Of a stretch of 64,000 bases of DNA, positions 23,716 through 32,273 are shown in pieces. Position 1 is the first letter of the stretch. The number at the start of each line of letters is the position of its first letter. Below the pieces are notes generated by a model. It saw only the letters and a program-made list of their open reading frames with translations, did no database searches and was not told the DNA's origin. The DNA lies in contig JAFZSR010000065.1 of NCBI GenBank assembly GCA_017619275.1, forward strand, positions 1 through 64,000, written 5' to 3'. The position numbers and the translations under genes were made by a program. The stretch comes from Prevotella sp. (GTDB taxonomy: Bacteria > Bacteroidota > Bacteroidia > Bacteroidales > Bacteroidaceae).

Positions 23716-25253
23716 GCGGACGAGTGAAGAAAAGCATGCTGAATGCGGAAGTAAACCTGTTGTTCTACTTCCTCTCGTTGTTCCTGACCTTCTTCTCGCG
23801 TGACATCTTCCTGAAGAACCTGGGCGATGAGTTCATGGGTCTCACTGGCACCTTGAACAATATCCTGGGCTACCTGAACCTCTCGGAGCTGGGCATCTCG
23901 GCCTGCATCGGCTACTTCCTTTTCAAACCGCTGCAGACGGGCAACCGCCAGCAGATACAGGACATCCTCTCTGTGCTGGGCTATCTCTATCGGTGGATTG
24001 GCAGCCTCATCTTCGTCGGTGCCTTCATTGTCAGCCTCTTCTTCCCCCTCATCTTCGCTGGCGCCAGTCTGGGACTGGGCATCATCTACTTCGCCTTCTA
24101 CAGCTTCCTGGGCTCGTCGCTCATCGGCTATTTCATCAATTACCGCCAGATACTGCTCAGTGCCGACCAGAAGAACTACCTCGTGGCCATCTACTACCAG
24201 TCGGCCAACCTGCTGAAGTTGGCCCTGCAAATCTATCTGGCCTATCATTTCAAGAACCTCTTCGTGTGGGTGGCCGTGGAGTTCCTCTTCGGCATCATCG
24301 GTTGTATCATCCTGAACTGGAAAATCAACAAGGAATATCCCTGGCTGCATGTCGACAAGCGGCAAGGAAAAGCCTTGTTGAAGCAATATCCCCAAATCAT
24401 CACGAAGACCAAGCAGGTCTTCATCCACAAGATCAAGGACTTTGTGCTGGTGAAGAGCGACGAGCTGTTTGTCTTCATCTTTGTGTCGCTGAAGATGGTG
24501 GCCTACTACGGCAACTACATGATCATCATCTCGAAGCTCATCTCCATGTTCTCGGCCATCACCGGCAGCGTGGGCGCCAGCATCGGCAACCTGGTGGCTG
24601 AGGGCAACAAGCAGCACATGTTGCGCGTGTTTTGGGAGGTGACCACCATCCACCACACCATCGCCGCCACGCTCAGCTTCTCGCTCTATGTGTTGCTCGA
24701 ACCCTTCGTGGCCCACTGGATAGGTCCGGAGTATATCATGGACCACCGCATCCTCATCCTCCTTATCGTCTATATCTACATCACCAATTCGCGCAACTCG
24801 GTCGACAGCTTCAACTACGCCCACGGACTCTATGCCGACGTGTGGTCGGCCTGGGCCGAGCTCATCATCAACGTGGTGGTGACCATCGTCTGCGGATTGC
24901 AGTGGGGCATTATCGGCATCCTGTTGGGCAAGATTGCCAGCCTGGTGCCCATCGTGGTGATATGGAAGCCCTACTACCTGTTCTCATCAGGCTTCCATCG
25001 GCCTGTGGGCATCTATTGGCGGGGCGTGCTGCGCAATTATGCCGTCTCGGCGTTCTCCATCGGCGGGTCGCTGGCCTTGCTGAAGCTGGTGCCGCTGAAT
25101 CCTTATCACACCATCTGGGAATGGATAGCCTACGCTGCCACGGCCATGGCCATCTTCCTGGCCATCGACCTCACGGCCACCCTGCTCTTTGCCAAGGGCG
25201 CCCGCGACAGCCTGGCACGAATAAGAAGAAAACATACATCAACGGGCACATGA
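23712..25253 (+). CDS. Wzx-type polysaccharide flippase (MATE/MOP superfamily)
   Basis: This 513-residue inner membrane protein has about 12-14 helices (LFYFLSLFLTFFSRDIFLKN at the start, then repeated hydrophobic segments). Its features match polysaccharide biosynthesis/export flippases that turn lipid-linked oligosaccharides across the membrane, including the polar helix region VKSDELFVFIFVSLKMVAYY. It overlaps the preceding GT2 gene (ATGA) and the next GT2 gene (ATGA), so it is part of a translationally coupled four-gene operon that builds and exports a glycan. The substrate is probably made by the three neighbouring GT2 enzymes plus enzymes from elsewhere. Confidence 0.85.
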   Translation: MSGRVKKSMLNAEVNLLFYFLSLFLTFFSRDIFLKNLGDEFMGLTGTLNNILGYLNLSELGISACIGYFLFKPLQTGNRQQIQDILSVLGYLYRWIGSLIFVGAFIVSLFFPLIFAGASLGLGIIYFAFYSFLGSSLIGYFINYRQILLSADQKNYLVAIYYQSANLLKLALQIYLAYHFKNLFVWVAVEFLFGIIGCIILNWKINKEYPWLHVDKRQGKALLKQYPQIITKTKQVFIHKIKDFVLVKSDELFVFIFVSLKMVAYYGNYMIIISKLISMFSAITGSVGASIGNLVAEGNKQHMLRVFWEVTTIHHTIAATLSFSLYVLLEPFVAHWIGPEYIMDHRILILLIVYIYITNSRNSVDSFNYAHGLYADVWSAWAELIINVVVTIVCGLQWGIIGILLGKIASLVPIVVIWKPYYLFSSGFHRPVGIYWRGVLRNYAVSAFSIGGSLALLKLVPLNPYHTIWEWIAYAATAMAIFLAIDLTATLLFAKGARDSLARIRRKHTSTGT

Positions 25254-26050
25254 AGTACTCTATCATTACCGTCAACTACAACAATAGAGAAGGTCTGCAG
25301 CGCACCATCGAGAGCGTCATCGGCCAGACCTTTCGCAATTTCGAGTTCATCGTTATCGATGGCGGAAGCACTGATGGCTCTGCCGACGTGCTGCGCCACT
25401 ACGACGAGCATATCAGCTACTGGGTGTCGGAACCCGACGGCGGCATCTACCAAGCGATGAACAAAGGCATCGCCCGCGCCACGGGCGACTACCTGAACTT
25501 CATGAACTCTGGCGACAGCTTCTACGACAACGGCGTGCTGCAGCGCGTTGTCGGCCACCTTGGCGAGGCCGACATCGTCACCGGGCGCGACTATCACTAC
25601 AGCGAGGCCGAGCAGCAGGGGCACGCTTCCATCCAGCCACCTCGCACCACCATGATGCATTTCTTCGTGTCCACCCTCGACCACCAGAGCTCGTTCATAC
25701 GTCGCGAGCTATTCCAGGGCAGTCCCTACCGCGAGGATTTCCGCCTGGTGAGCGACTGGATTTTCTTCATCCAGAAAATCGTGGGCGAGGGGTGCAGCGT
25801 GCAGTTCATCCCCGACATTGTCTGCCGCCGCGAGGAGGGCGGCCTCTCCGAACAGCAGCGTGAGCGCAACCGCAGCGAAATCAGCCAATGGCTGCACCAG
25901 TACCTGCCCCAGGGCGTCTATGCCGACTACGCCACCCTGGCCCAGCTCGACAAGACCTCCCTCTACCGCCTGTTCAGCATCTGCGACGACCAGCGCAAGC
26001 GCCGTTGGCTCATCAGGTGCATCAAGGTCATCAATAAATGGTTTGGATAA
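25250..26050 (+). CDS. Family 2 glycosyltransferase (soluble)
   Basis: This is a 266-residue GT-A fold enzyme without membrane helices: MKYSIITVNYNNREGLQRTI, FIVIDGGSTDGSADVLRHY, SEPDGGIYQAMNKGIARATG, then FMNSGDSF in place of a classical DxD. The acceptor part includes DWIFFIQKIVGEGC. The start at 25250 was chosen because it overlaps the flippase stop (ATGA) and begins the GT2 fold. The long open frame upstream is a shadow of the flippase gene. It is the last gene of the operon; a dispersed repeat of the TCTCGTACGAGA family follows about 40 bases later. Confidence 0.9.
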   Translation: MKYSIITVNYNNREGLQRTIESVIGQTFRNFEFIVIDGGSTDGSADVLRHYDEHISYWVSEPDGGIYQAMNKGIARATGDYLNFMNSGDSFYDNGVLQRVVGHLGEADIVTGRDYHYSEAEQQGHASIQPPRTTMMHFFVSTLDHQSSFIRRELFQGSPYREDFRLVSDWIFFIQKIVGEGCSVQFIPDIVCRREEGGLSEQQRERNRSEISQWLHQYLPQGVYADYATLAQLDKTSLYRLFSICDDQRKRRWLIRCIKVINKWFG

Positions 26051-26090
26051 CGTAACCAAATAGGCAATTTTTTGCAAGCATACGCCCCCC

Positions 26091-26158
26091 CAAATTTTGG
26101 TAACGATTTTTTGAAAAATCTCAACGCTTTTTTAAAAAATCTCGTACGAGATTTTTTC
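26091..26158. repeat. Second dispersed repeat family, copy 2
   Basis: It reads AATTTTGGTAACGATTTTTT ... AAAAAATCTCGTACGAGATTTTTT. The last part is a perfect palindrome of at least 24 bp ending in a T-run. It lies between the end of the glycan operon and the end of the convergent small gene at 26318, as expected for a bidirectional terminator. Confidence 0.75.
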
Positions 26159-26317
26159 CGCACGGGAATTCCGCAAAAAAAACGGTTTAGTGGACAGCAA
26201 AATAATTAGGCTTATAGGTCAAATTGCACGCCGAATTTTTGCGTATGCTCGTAGAGTGTTTTTACGTATGTGCAAACGGTCAAAAAGTGGCGCATAATCC
26301 CAGTAACCAGCCCTACT

Positions 26318-26668
26318 TCACCAGATAATTCCCAACTTATTCAGTGCTTTTTTGGTGCGAAGCAATGTGTCGTAGCCGACGTTTTCCAGATCTAACAGCT
26401 CGCCAGGTGTGAGTGCTAGAAATTCTTCCAAAGTCTTAATGTTCCTTTTTTGGAGAGCAGTTTTTAGTCGGTGTGCTAATGATTTCTTGCTTCCAAACTC
26501 TTTGTACAAATCTTCTAAGGTAAATTCCAATTTGAAGTTTGTCTCTATCGAAATGGGAGATTCTATAGGTGTAACCGATCTGCGCTCATTCTGCAAAAGG
26601 TACTCCTTTATTTCTTTCACCTCCTTTTCAACGTTCTCCAACTTATCAATTAGTTCCTTTTTTGTCAT
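26318..26668 (-). CDS. Small coiled-coil protein with an RpoA C-terminal-domain-like fold
   Basis: This 116-residue protein starts with a charged coiled coil (LIDKLENVEKEVKEIKEYLL, residues about 5-25). It ends in a helix-hairpin-helix stretch, RNIKTLEEFLALTPGELLDL followed by ENVGYDTLLRTKKALNKLGI, which resembles the alpha-CTD of RNA polymerase (the usual pattern is NGxGxKSLxEIxxxLxxLGL). It lacks the rest of RpoA. It may bind DNA or RNA polymerase; the exact role is unknown. The gene is A+T-rich like its neighbours and unlike the flanking glycan genes, suggesting transfer. Confidence 0.6.
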   Translation of the reverse strand: MTKKELIDKLENVEKEVKEIKEYLLQNERRSVTPIESPISIETNFKLEFTLEDLYKEFGSKKSLAHRLKTALQKRNIKTLEEFLALTPGELLDLENVGYDTLLRTKKALNKLGIIW

Positions 26669-26718
26669 AGTTGTTGCAGAATTTGTATGTTGTACTACAA
26701 TCTTTAGTGGTATTTAGT

Positions 26719-26856
26719 GTTGACATATTCTTACGCATATCTACGCGGATGACAGCTGAGCGTCGTGAACTATCTACTAAAATTCTTGGAACTTTTCGTC
26801 TAATCCCCAAATTATCAGGAAACAAGAATCAAAAAATGGACGTTCTAAGTTTTTGA
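26719..26856 (+). pseudogene. Possible remnant of a tyrosine recombinase N-terminal (arm-binding) domain
   Basis: The frame encodes VDIFLRISTRMTAERRELST followed by KILGTF..., then ...NQKMDVL and a stop. This resembles the start of Bacteroidetes integrases (pattern hYLRITvNGeRkElStki...), but no catalytic domain follows. If correct it marks the island 26.1-28.7 kb as once mobile. The match is by eye and short, so it is tentative. Confidence 0.35.
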
Positions 26857-26947
26857 TTTCCATTTAGGTTAAAGCCACTTCCCGATTAACGGGTCCGCTC
26901 CTATTTCTTTCCATTGGCGTAACAGTTTTTGTTATACTTGTATTGAA

Positions 26948-27484
26948 CTATTCAAATATTTTTTGAAGCTCCGCAGTGTCACATTTATATTGATTATTAT
27001 TCAAGTAGCTTAATGCAGAGCGAAGTTTTGTCATTTCTTTTGAGTTATTTAGCGACTTAAAAAGTTCCTTAAAACGAGTGTCGGTTTTTGCTTTTACATC
27101 TTTGGTCACCTTAGTCAACTCTTCTAAGGTAGAAGGTAGGCCATAGTTCTTGAGATTTACTCCAAGTTCCTTAGCACAATCCAATATAAAACTATCCATT
27201 GCTGGACTTACCCTAACAAAGTAATGTGGACGTTCTTTGTGTTTAAGTAATGAAATATGATTTGTATGAGCAATCTCTACAAATTCTTTTACATAAGAAG
27301 GTTGACGTTTATCATTGTCTATGACACCTATAGAGAACAGGTCTTTAAGGTTAGACTCCATCATTTTCTTGGCAACAGCATTGCAACCCTTCTGGTGGTT
27401 AACTCCATGAGAATCGAGTATGTATTCAGCCAAATTGGTGTCAATATAGCACTCGGGAACAATATGCCAATCTTTTTTCTCCAT
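26948..27484 (-). CDS. Putative TOPRIM-like partner of the adjacent ATPase
   Basis: This is a 178-residue soluble protein. The N-terminus has Glu11 in VPECYIDTNL and then Asp56 and Asp58 in SIGVIDNDKRQP. A glutamate followed by a DxD after a hydrophobic strand is the layout of TOPRIM nuclease/primase domains. Later HYFVRVSPAMDSFILDCAKE fits the helix that follows in OLD/DUF4276-like proteins. No membrane helix is seen. It begins 3 bases after the ATPase stop, so the two form an operon, like ATPase-TOPRIM defence pairs (PARIS, OLD-type). The family assignment is an inference from motif spacing only. Confidence 0.5.
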   Translation of the reverse strand: MEKKDWHIVPECYIDTNLAEYILDSHGVNHQKGCNAVAKKMMESNLKDLFSIGVIDNDKRQPSYVKEFVEIAHTNHISLLKHKERPHYFVRVSPAMDSFILDCAKELGVNLKNYGLPSTLEELTKVTKDVKAKTDTRFKELFKSLNNSKEMTKLRSALSYLNNNQYKCDTAELQKIFE

Positions 27485-27487
27485 TCT

Positions 27488-28663
27488 TTAGCCCAGTGTT
27501 TCAATGTTAAAGAAAGCATCCACCCCGTAATCGTAGATAGCTTGAATATCATCTTCGGTTGCGGTCTTTACTGTTATCTGCCCCTCTGTCGTTCGTGTAT
27601 AAAGAAGAGTCATGTCTATATCTTGCTTCTCCATAAAAGCATTTAAGATATATGGGCTATGTGTAGCAATGAAAAGATTGTTTGGTTGCTCCTTTTTTGT
27701 CATATCAAGTAGCCACTCAACAAGGCACGACTGTGTTGGCGGGAAAAGATTTGCTTCGGGTTCTTCGAGGAAGATGTCGCAGTGGTCGGTTACAAGATAT
27801 TGAAAAAGTATTTCCTGCATCTTTTTTATAGCTGAGACATGTAGAGAATAGTTCTTATCATTTATCTTAAAAACAACTGAAGGACGATTCGGTTTGATTT
27901 CATTCTCGTTAATCATTTCTCCTAAAATAGGAGTAAAATGACTATAAATTATATTAGATAAACTATTCTCTTCTTTACTCCCCGTTATACTTGTATTGAC
28001 AACTTTCATTACTTGTAATTCCATCAAGTATGTTAAATGTACAAATAACGGTATCACCGATTGTAAACCACTTGATGTGTTGGTAAAATCTAACGTCACA
28101 CCGTCAGCAACCTGCACCTTATCCGATTTTGTATTAGCGTCATAATGATAGGATACGCCGAGATTCAGCACAGACAAGTCGTTGGTTGTAGCCTGACGGG
28201 CTGTTTCCCAATCAGCCATGAAGTCACGAATGTTATCATCATTAAACTTCACCTGAAACCAGTTTGGAATGGCTGCTACCAGATTACGCTCGGCAGGGAT
28301 ATAAGTTACCTTTGAGCGGCGGTAATTCCAACGACCTTCCTTCCATTCAAACTTAAAAGTATTGGTAGAATTCTCGAACGAGAAAGCCATGAAGTCAGAT
28401 TCGTAGCTGATAAAGGTGTCATCCTTGATGTATCCTTTTAGTTTGTGAAAGCGTTCTAACTCTTTCAAAAAGTTACCGTCCTTTGCAAAGAAGTCTGCTG
28501 TCTGAGTCAGTTCGATACGTTTCTCAACCCATGTGCAATAGCAAGCGGTCTTTAGGACACAACTCTTGCCCGAACTCTGCGAACCAATAATAACATTGAT
28601 GCGCTTCAGTTCGACTTCGGCCTCCTTCAACGGCCCCAAATTACGAATCACAAGATGTTTCAT
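27488..28663 (-). CDS. AAA/ABC-type ATPase of the OLD/AAA_15-like group
   Basis: This 391-residue ATPase begins MKHLVIRNLGPLKEAEVELK, with Walker A GSQSSGKS at residues 27-34. YIPAERNLVAAIP is typical of AAA_15/OLD-like proteins. The ABC-like signature is SSGLQSVIPLFVHLTYLM, Walker B is CDIFLEEPEANLFPP and the H-loop is FIATHSPYILNAF. Such ATPases act as sensors with a nuclease partner in several phage defence systems, and the next gene encodes a possible TOPRIM protein. A -7 box ends 5 bases before the ATG at 28663. Codons are clearly A+T-richer than in the flanking glycan genes, which suggests horizontal origin. Confidence 0.88.
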   Translation of the reverse strand: MKHLVIRNLGPLKEAEVELKRINVIIGSQSSGKSCVLKTACYCTWVEKRIELTQTADFFAKDGNFLKELERFHKLKGYIKDDTFISYESDFMAFSFENSTNTFKFEWKEGRWNYRRSKVTYIPAERNLVAAIPNWFQVKFNDDNIRDFMADWETARQATTNDLSVLNLGVSYHYDANTKSDKVQVADGVTLDFTNTSSGLQSVIPLFVHLTYLMELQVMKVVNTSITGSKEENSLSNIIYSHFTPILGEMINENEIKPNRPSVVFKINDKNYSLHVSAIKKMQEILFQYLVTDHCDIFLEEPEANLFPPTQSCLVEWLLDMTKKEQPNNLFIATHSPYILNAFMEKQDIDMTLLYTRTTEGQITVKTATEDDIQAIYDYGVDAFFNIETLG

Positions 28664-28668
28664 GGCTG

Positions 28669-28676
28669 CAAAGTTA
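28669..28676 (-). promoter_or_regulatory. -7 box of the ATPase operon
   Basis: TAACTTTG on the minus strand ends 5 bases before the ATG at 28663, so the message would be leaderless or nearly so. Confidence 0.6.
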
Positions 28677-28926
28677 ATAATTTTCTATTTAATAATCAAA
28701 TATCACATAAAAATCTTCACCTTATTTATATATTACAGCCTTTCGGATACATGTTCTCGTTCTTAGTTTCTTTTTAGGGGAATGAAAAACGTGGGTAATC
28801 TACTTCGCTTGAGTTGTTCGAGGTATTGGGATAGTTTTTCAAATAGTTTGTAAAAGATTCAAAGGGACACTTCCTAAACAATCCTAAAAGTTGACAGAGA
28901 ACCGATGGTTCTTCGCCGATTTTTCG

Positions 28927-28934
28927 TATCTTTG
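28927..28934 (+). promoter_or_regulatory. -7 box of the GH43 gene
   Basis: TATCTTTG lies 27 bases before the ATG at 28962. It excludes the earlier in-frame start at 28905. The 262 bases between the ATPase start and this box hold no recognisable gene. Confidence 0.6.
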
Positions 28935-28961
28935 CCAAACAATCATAGAATTACAAGAATA

Positions 28962-30566
28962 ATGAGAAAACTCTTATTAGCTGCGGCTTTGTTTATGCTG
29001 ACCCTGACGGGTTGGGCACAAAGGCAGCAGGTTGGCGACGGAACTTCGAGAATGGGATTCCGCAATCCGGTGCTGCCAGGCTTCCATGCCGACCCCTCGG
29101 TGTGTCGTGCTGGTGATGATTTCTATCTGGTGAACAGCACGTTCCAGTATTTCCCTGGCGTGCCCGTATTCCACAGTAAGGATTTGATTCACTGGGAACA
29201 GGTGGGAGCCTGTCTCACTCGTGAGTCGCAGGTTAGAATAGAGGGGATGAATGAGCAGACGGGCATCTACGCCCCCACCATCCGCTATCATGAGGGGCGC
29301 TTCTATATGGTGACGACGGTGTTCCCCTCGCGCCGCCATTTCTATGTCTATACCGACGACCCCAATGGCGAGTGGAGCGACCCCATCTACATCGATTTCT
29401 ATGTAGGCAGCTGCGACCCCACGCTGTACTTCGACGACGGCAAGTGCTATTTCCTGTGGAAAGAGGGTGAGATAAAAATCTGTGAGATTGATGTGAAGAC
29501 TGGCAAGCAGCTCGGCGATATTCACCTTCTGGGCGTAGGTCTTGGCGGACGCTATCCTGAGGGACCACATATCTATAAGAAGGATGGCTATTACTATCTG
29601 TTGCTGGCCGAGGGCGGCACGGAGCACGGCCATCATGTGAACATCCTGCGCAGCAAGAACCTGTTTGGCCCATACGAACCGAATCCAGCCAACCCTATCC
29701 TTTCGCATTTCAGCATGAAGATGCAGAACAGTTCGATTCAAGGTCTTGGACATGCCGACCTGGTGCAGGCCAGCGACGGCTCGTGGTGGATGATTTGTCT
29801 GGGCTATCGCACACATGGCTACCTGCAGCACGTGATGGGCCGCGAAACGTTCTTGGCTCCGGTGAAGTGGGAAGAGGGTGGCTGGCCAGTGGTCAATCGC
29901 GACGGGACTCTGCAAATGGATATGCATTGCCAGACGCTGCCGCAGGTGCCCATGCCTGTGGAGCCAAGCAGAGACGAGTTTGAGGGCGACAAGCTATCGC
30001 TCTATTGGAGCCACTTGAATATGCCGCAAAAGGAGAACTATTCGCTGAAAGCCCGCAAGGGATGGCTCAGGCTGCAGACCTCTACCGTCACACTCGACGA
30101 GGTGGGCAATCCTACCTTCATCGGCCATCGTCAGTCGGAACCGAACTTCACGGCAACGACCAAGGTTGACATCTCTGGCCTGAAAGACGGCGGCGTGGCA
30201 GGCATCACGGCCTACGCGGCCCACCATAATCACTACGACGTCCAGGTAGTAGTGCGCGATGGCAAGCGATACCTGCAGGCCAAGATTCGCATCGGCGAGA
30301 TGGAACATATCGAAAAGGAGATTCCGCTGAACAACACTATTGTCTATCTGCGCATCACCGCCGATCCGCAATTCTATCATCTGCACTACTCTACCGACGG
30401 CGAGCACTTCACCCATCTTGCCCGCATGGACTACCGCTATCTGAGCACCGAGACCATCGGCGGCTTCTGTGGTGTCCACCTCGGCATCTTTGCCCATACG
30501 TTGACAAATACCATCAGCCACGCCGACTTCGATTGGACAGATTTCAACTTCACGAATAATGAATAA
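28962..30566 (+). CDS. Secreted GH43-type beta-xylosidase/alpha-L-arabinofuranosidase
   Basis: This 534-residue enzyme has a signal peptide (LLLAAALFMLTLTGWAQ) and an N-terminal five-bladed propeller: NPVLPGFHADPSVCRAGDDF with the general base Asp44, GSCDPTLYFDDGKCYFLWKE with the pKa-modulating Asp, and YPEGPHIYKKDGYYYLLLAE with the general acid Glu. From about residue 340 comes a beta-sandwich C-terminal domain common in GH43 xylosidases. It should cut xylose or arabinose side groups or short xylo-oligosaccharides. The next gene overlaps its end by 8 bases. The start at 28962 is supported by the signal peptide and the promoter position. Confidence 0.9.
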   Translation: MRKLLLAAALFMLTLTGWAQRQQVGDGTSRMGFRNPVLPGFHADPSVCRAGDDFYLVNSTFQYFPGVPVFHSKDLIHWEQVGACLTRESQVRIEGMNEQTGIYAPTIRYHEGRFYMVTTVFPSRRHFYVYTDDPNGEWSDPIYIDFYVGSCDPTLYFDDGKCYFLWKEGEIKICEIDVKTGKQLGDIHLLGVGLGGRYPEGPHIYKKDGYYYLLLAEGGTEHGHHVNILRSKNLFGPYEPNPANPILSHFSMKMQNSSIQGLGHADLVQASDGSWWMICLGYRTHGYLQHVMGRETFLAPVKWEEGGWPVVNRDGTLQMDMHCQTLPQVPMPVEPSRDEFEGDKLSLYWSHLNMPQKENYSLKARKGWLRLQTSTVTLDEVGNPTFIGHRQSEPNFTATTKVDISGLKDGGVAGITAYAAHHNHYDVQVVVRDGKRYLQAKIRIGEMEHIEKEIPLNNTIVYLRITADPQFYHLHYSTDGEHFTHLARMDYRYLSTETIGGFCGVHLGIFAHTLTNTISHADFDWTDFNFTNNE

Positions 30567-31767
30567 CAAAAGTATTTATCTCGCATCGAAACCGCGTTAC
30601 GAGATTCTTGACGGACTCCGCGGCGTGGCTGCCATGCTGGTGGTGGGTTTCCACTTGTTTGAAACTTATTATCACATGGGGCAAGACCAGCCCATCAATC
30701 ACGGCTATCTGGCAGTGGATTTTTTCTTTGTCCTCTCGGGCTTCGTCATCGGCTATGCCTATGATGACCGCTGGGACAAGATGTCAACATGGTCTTTCTT
30801 CAAGCGTCGATTAATCCGTCTGCACCCGATGGTCATCTTTGGTACCTTCTTTGGCGCCATCATGTTCTACTTCGGCAGTTGTGGTGAGTTCCCACTGATT
30901 AACGAAACGCCGTGGTGGATGGTTTTGCTGGTGATGTTCTGGTGCTTCACAATCATTCCGCTGCCTAATACGATGGATATTCGTGGTTGGGCTGAGACCA
31001 ACCCGCTCAATGGCCCTGCGTGGTCGCTCCAGTGGGAGTATATCGCCAATATCCTCTATGCCCTTTTCATCCGCAAGTTCTCGAAGGTGGCACTGGGCAT
31101 CTGCGTAGCTGTTTTTGCCATGCTCACCATCATCCTCTGTTTGAACATCGATGTGACAGGATTCCTTGAAGAGCGCAGTTGGGCGTCATATACCGTTGTC
31201 GGTGGCTGGAGCACCACGCCCGACCAACTTCAAGTAGGTCTTACCCGTCTGCTCTATCCCTTCTTCTGCGGATTGCTTGTCTCACGTCTGATGATTGACC
31301 ATTCCACTAATGGGCAGGCAATGGTCAATTGTAAATGGTCAATGTTCAATGTAAAACATGGTTTCTGGTGGTGTTCACTGGCCATTGTGGTATTGTTCTG
31401 CATGCCTTGGATGGGAATGGGTAGTGAAGGCGATGCCCGTTGGACCAACGGACTCTACGAAGCCGTCTGCATCCTCGTCTGCTTCCCGCTGATTGTGGCG
31501 ATGGGAGCTGGCAGCAGTGTGAAAGGCAGCAAATCGGCGGCGCTCAACAAGTTCCTGGGCGATATCAGCTATCCCCTCTATATCACCCATTATCCACTCA
31601 TTTACATGCAAATGTCATGGGTGGATGGTCATAAAGACGCACCACTCGGCACGCATATATTCGTTTCCGTTTGCATCTTCATCCTCGCCATCCTCGTGGC
31701 CTACGGAGCCTATCGTCTCTACGATCTGCCTGTGCGTGAGTGGCTGAAAAAGAAATGGTTCAGATAG
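30559..31767 (+). CDS. Acyltransferase family 3 membrane protein (first copy)
   Basis: This 402-residue polytopic protein has the acyltransferase-3 start: EILDGLRGVAAMLVVGFHLF (with the conserved R-x10-H spacing), HGYLAVDFFFVLSGFVIGYA and FFKRRLIRLHPM. About ten helices follow. Family members O-acylate sugars of envelope or exported glycans. Residues about 254-265 (GQAMVNCKWSMFNVKHG region) are encoded by a 7-bp-period array (31320-31352) in a loop between helices and look like an in-frame repeat insertion. The gene overlaps the GH43 stop codon, so the two are co-expressed. Confidence 0.88.
   Translation: MNNKSIYLASKPRYEILDGLRGVAAMLVVGFHLFETYYHMGQDQPINHGYLAVDFFFVLSGFVIGYAYDDRWDKMSTWSFFKRRLIRLHPMVIFGTFFGAIMFYFGSCGEFPLINETPWWMVLLVMFWCFTIIPLPNTMDIRGWAETNPLNGPAWSLQWEYIANILYALFIRKFSKVALGICVAVFAMLTIILCLNIDVTGFLEERSWASYTVVGGWSTTPDQLQVGLTRLLYPFFCGLLVSRLMIDHSTNGQAMVNCKWSMFNVKHGFWWCSLAIVVLFCMPWMGMGSEGDARWTNGLYEAVCILVCFPLIVAMGAGSSVKGSKSAALNKFLGDISYPLYITHYPLIYMQMSWVDGHKDAPLGTHIFVSVCIFILAILVAYGAYRLYDLPVREWLKKKWFR
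31320..31352. repeat. 7-bp period GGTCAAT array inside the acyltransferase gene
   Basis: ATGGTCA, ATTGTAA, ATGGTCA, ATGTTCA, ATGTAAA repeat with a 7-bp period and encode MVNCKWSMFNVK. The reverse complement matches the TTGACC/TTGAAC array at about 10141-10172. Confidence 0.6.
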
Positions 31768-31898
31768 AGAAATTTTTATAATGAAAAATAATTGTCTGCT
31801 GATACCTTGCAAGGACTTCTTTTTTGATTTTCGTCAAGAATAGCCGCTGCTTTGAAAGAAATAATTAGAAATCAGCCACTTGAATAGCAGAAAAGCAC

Positions 31899-31906
31899 TA
31901 ATTTTG
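31899..31906 (+). promoter_or_regulatory. -7 box of the histone H1-like winged-helix gene
   Basis: TAATTTTG lies about 48 bases before the ATG at 31955, with a CTTGAA string about 20 bases upstream as a possible -33 element. Confidence 0.5.
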
Positions 31907-31954
31907 CAGCCGAATTGAGAAATCAACTTCAATAGTATTAATTTTTTAAGCATT

Positions 31955-32263
31955 ATGGCAGAAAAGAAAACAACCAAGAAGGCAGCCGCCGAGACCAAAG
32001 AGGTGGCCGCAGAGAAGAAGACGACACGTAAGGCTGCCGCCCCTAAAGCAGAGAAGGCCGTGGTGGCCGTGAACGCTGAGAATATTGGCTTCAAGGCTGG
32101 CGACGTGTATCAGGCACTGGCAGCAGCCGAGAACGCACTCACCGTGAAGGAGATTGCAAAGGCCGCTAAGATTTCGGAAGAGGAAACACTGCTCGGCCTG
32201 GGCTGGCTCTTCAAGGAGGGCAAGCTGCAGAGCACTGAGGACAACAAGATTGCCTTGGCTTAA
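31955..32263 (+). CDS. Winged-helix (DUF2582-like) protein with a Lys/Ala-rich H1-like tail
   Basis: This is a 102-residue protein. Residues 1-38 are a basic, low-complexity tail (MAEKKTTKKAAAETKEVAAE, then KKTTRKAAAPK) like eukaryotic histone H1 or bacterial H1-like proteins. Residues about 40-102 form a small winged helix (NIGFKAGDVYQALAAAENAL, TVKEIAKAAKISEEETLLGL, GWLFKEGKLQ). This suggests a nucleoid or DNA-binding role. A gene for another small basic protein follows after 10 bases and is probably translated from the same message. Confidence 0.8.
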   Translation: MAEKKTTKKAAAETKEVAAEKKTTRKAAAPKAEKAVVAVNAENIGFKAGDVYQALAAAENALTVKEIAKAAKISEEETLLGLGWLFKEGKLQSTEDNKIALA

Positions 32264-32273
32264 GAAAGCTTCG

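Noticed and set aside
24632-25249. Upstream extension of the GT2 gene at 25250
   Set aside because: The extension is Arg/His-rich shadow of the flippase gene; the GT2 fold begins at 25250.
26180-26317. Small gene in the spacer after the glycan operon
   Set aside because: No start codon with a protein-like frame; only A+T-rich sequence was seen.
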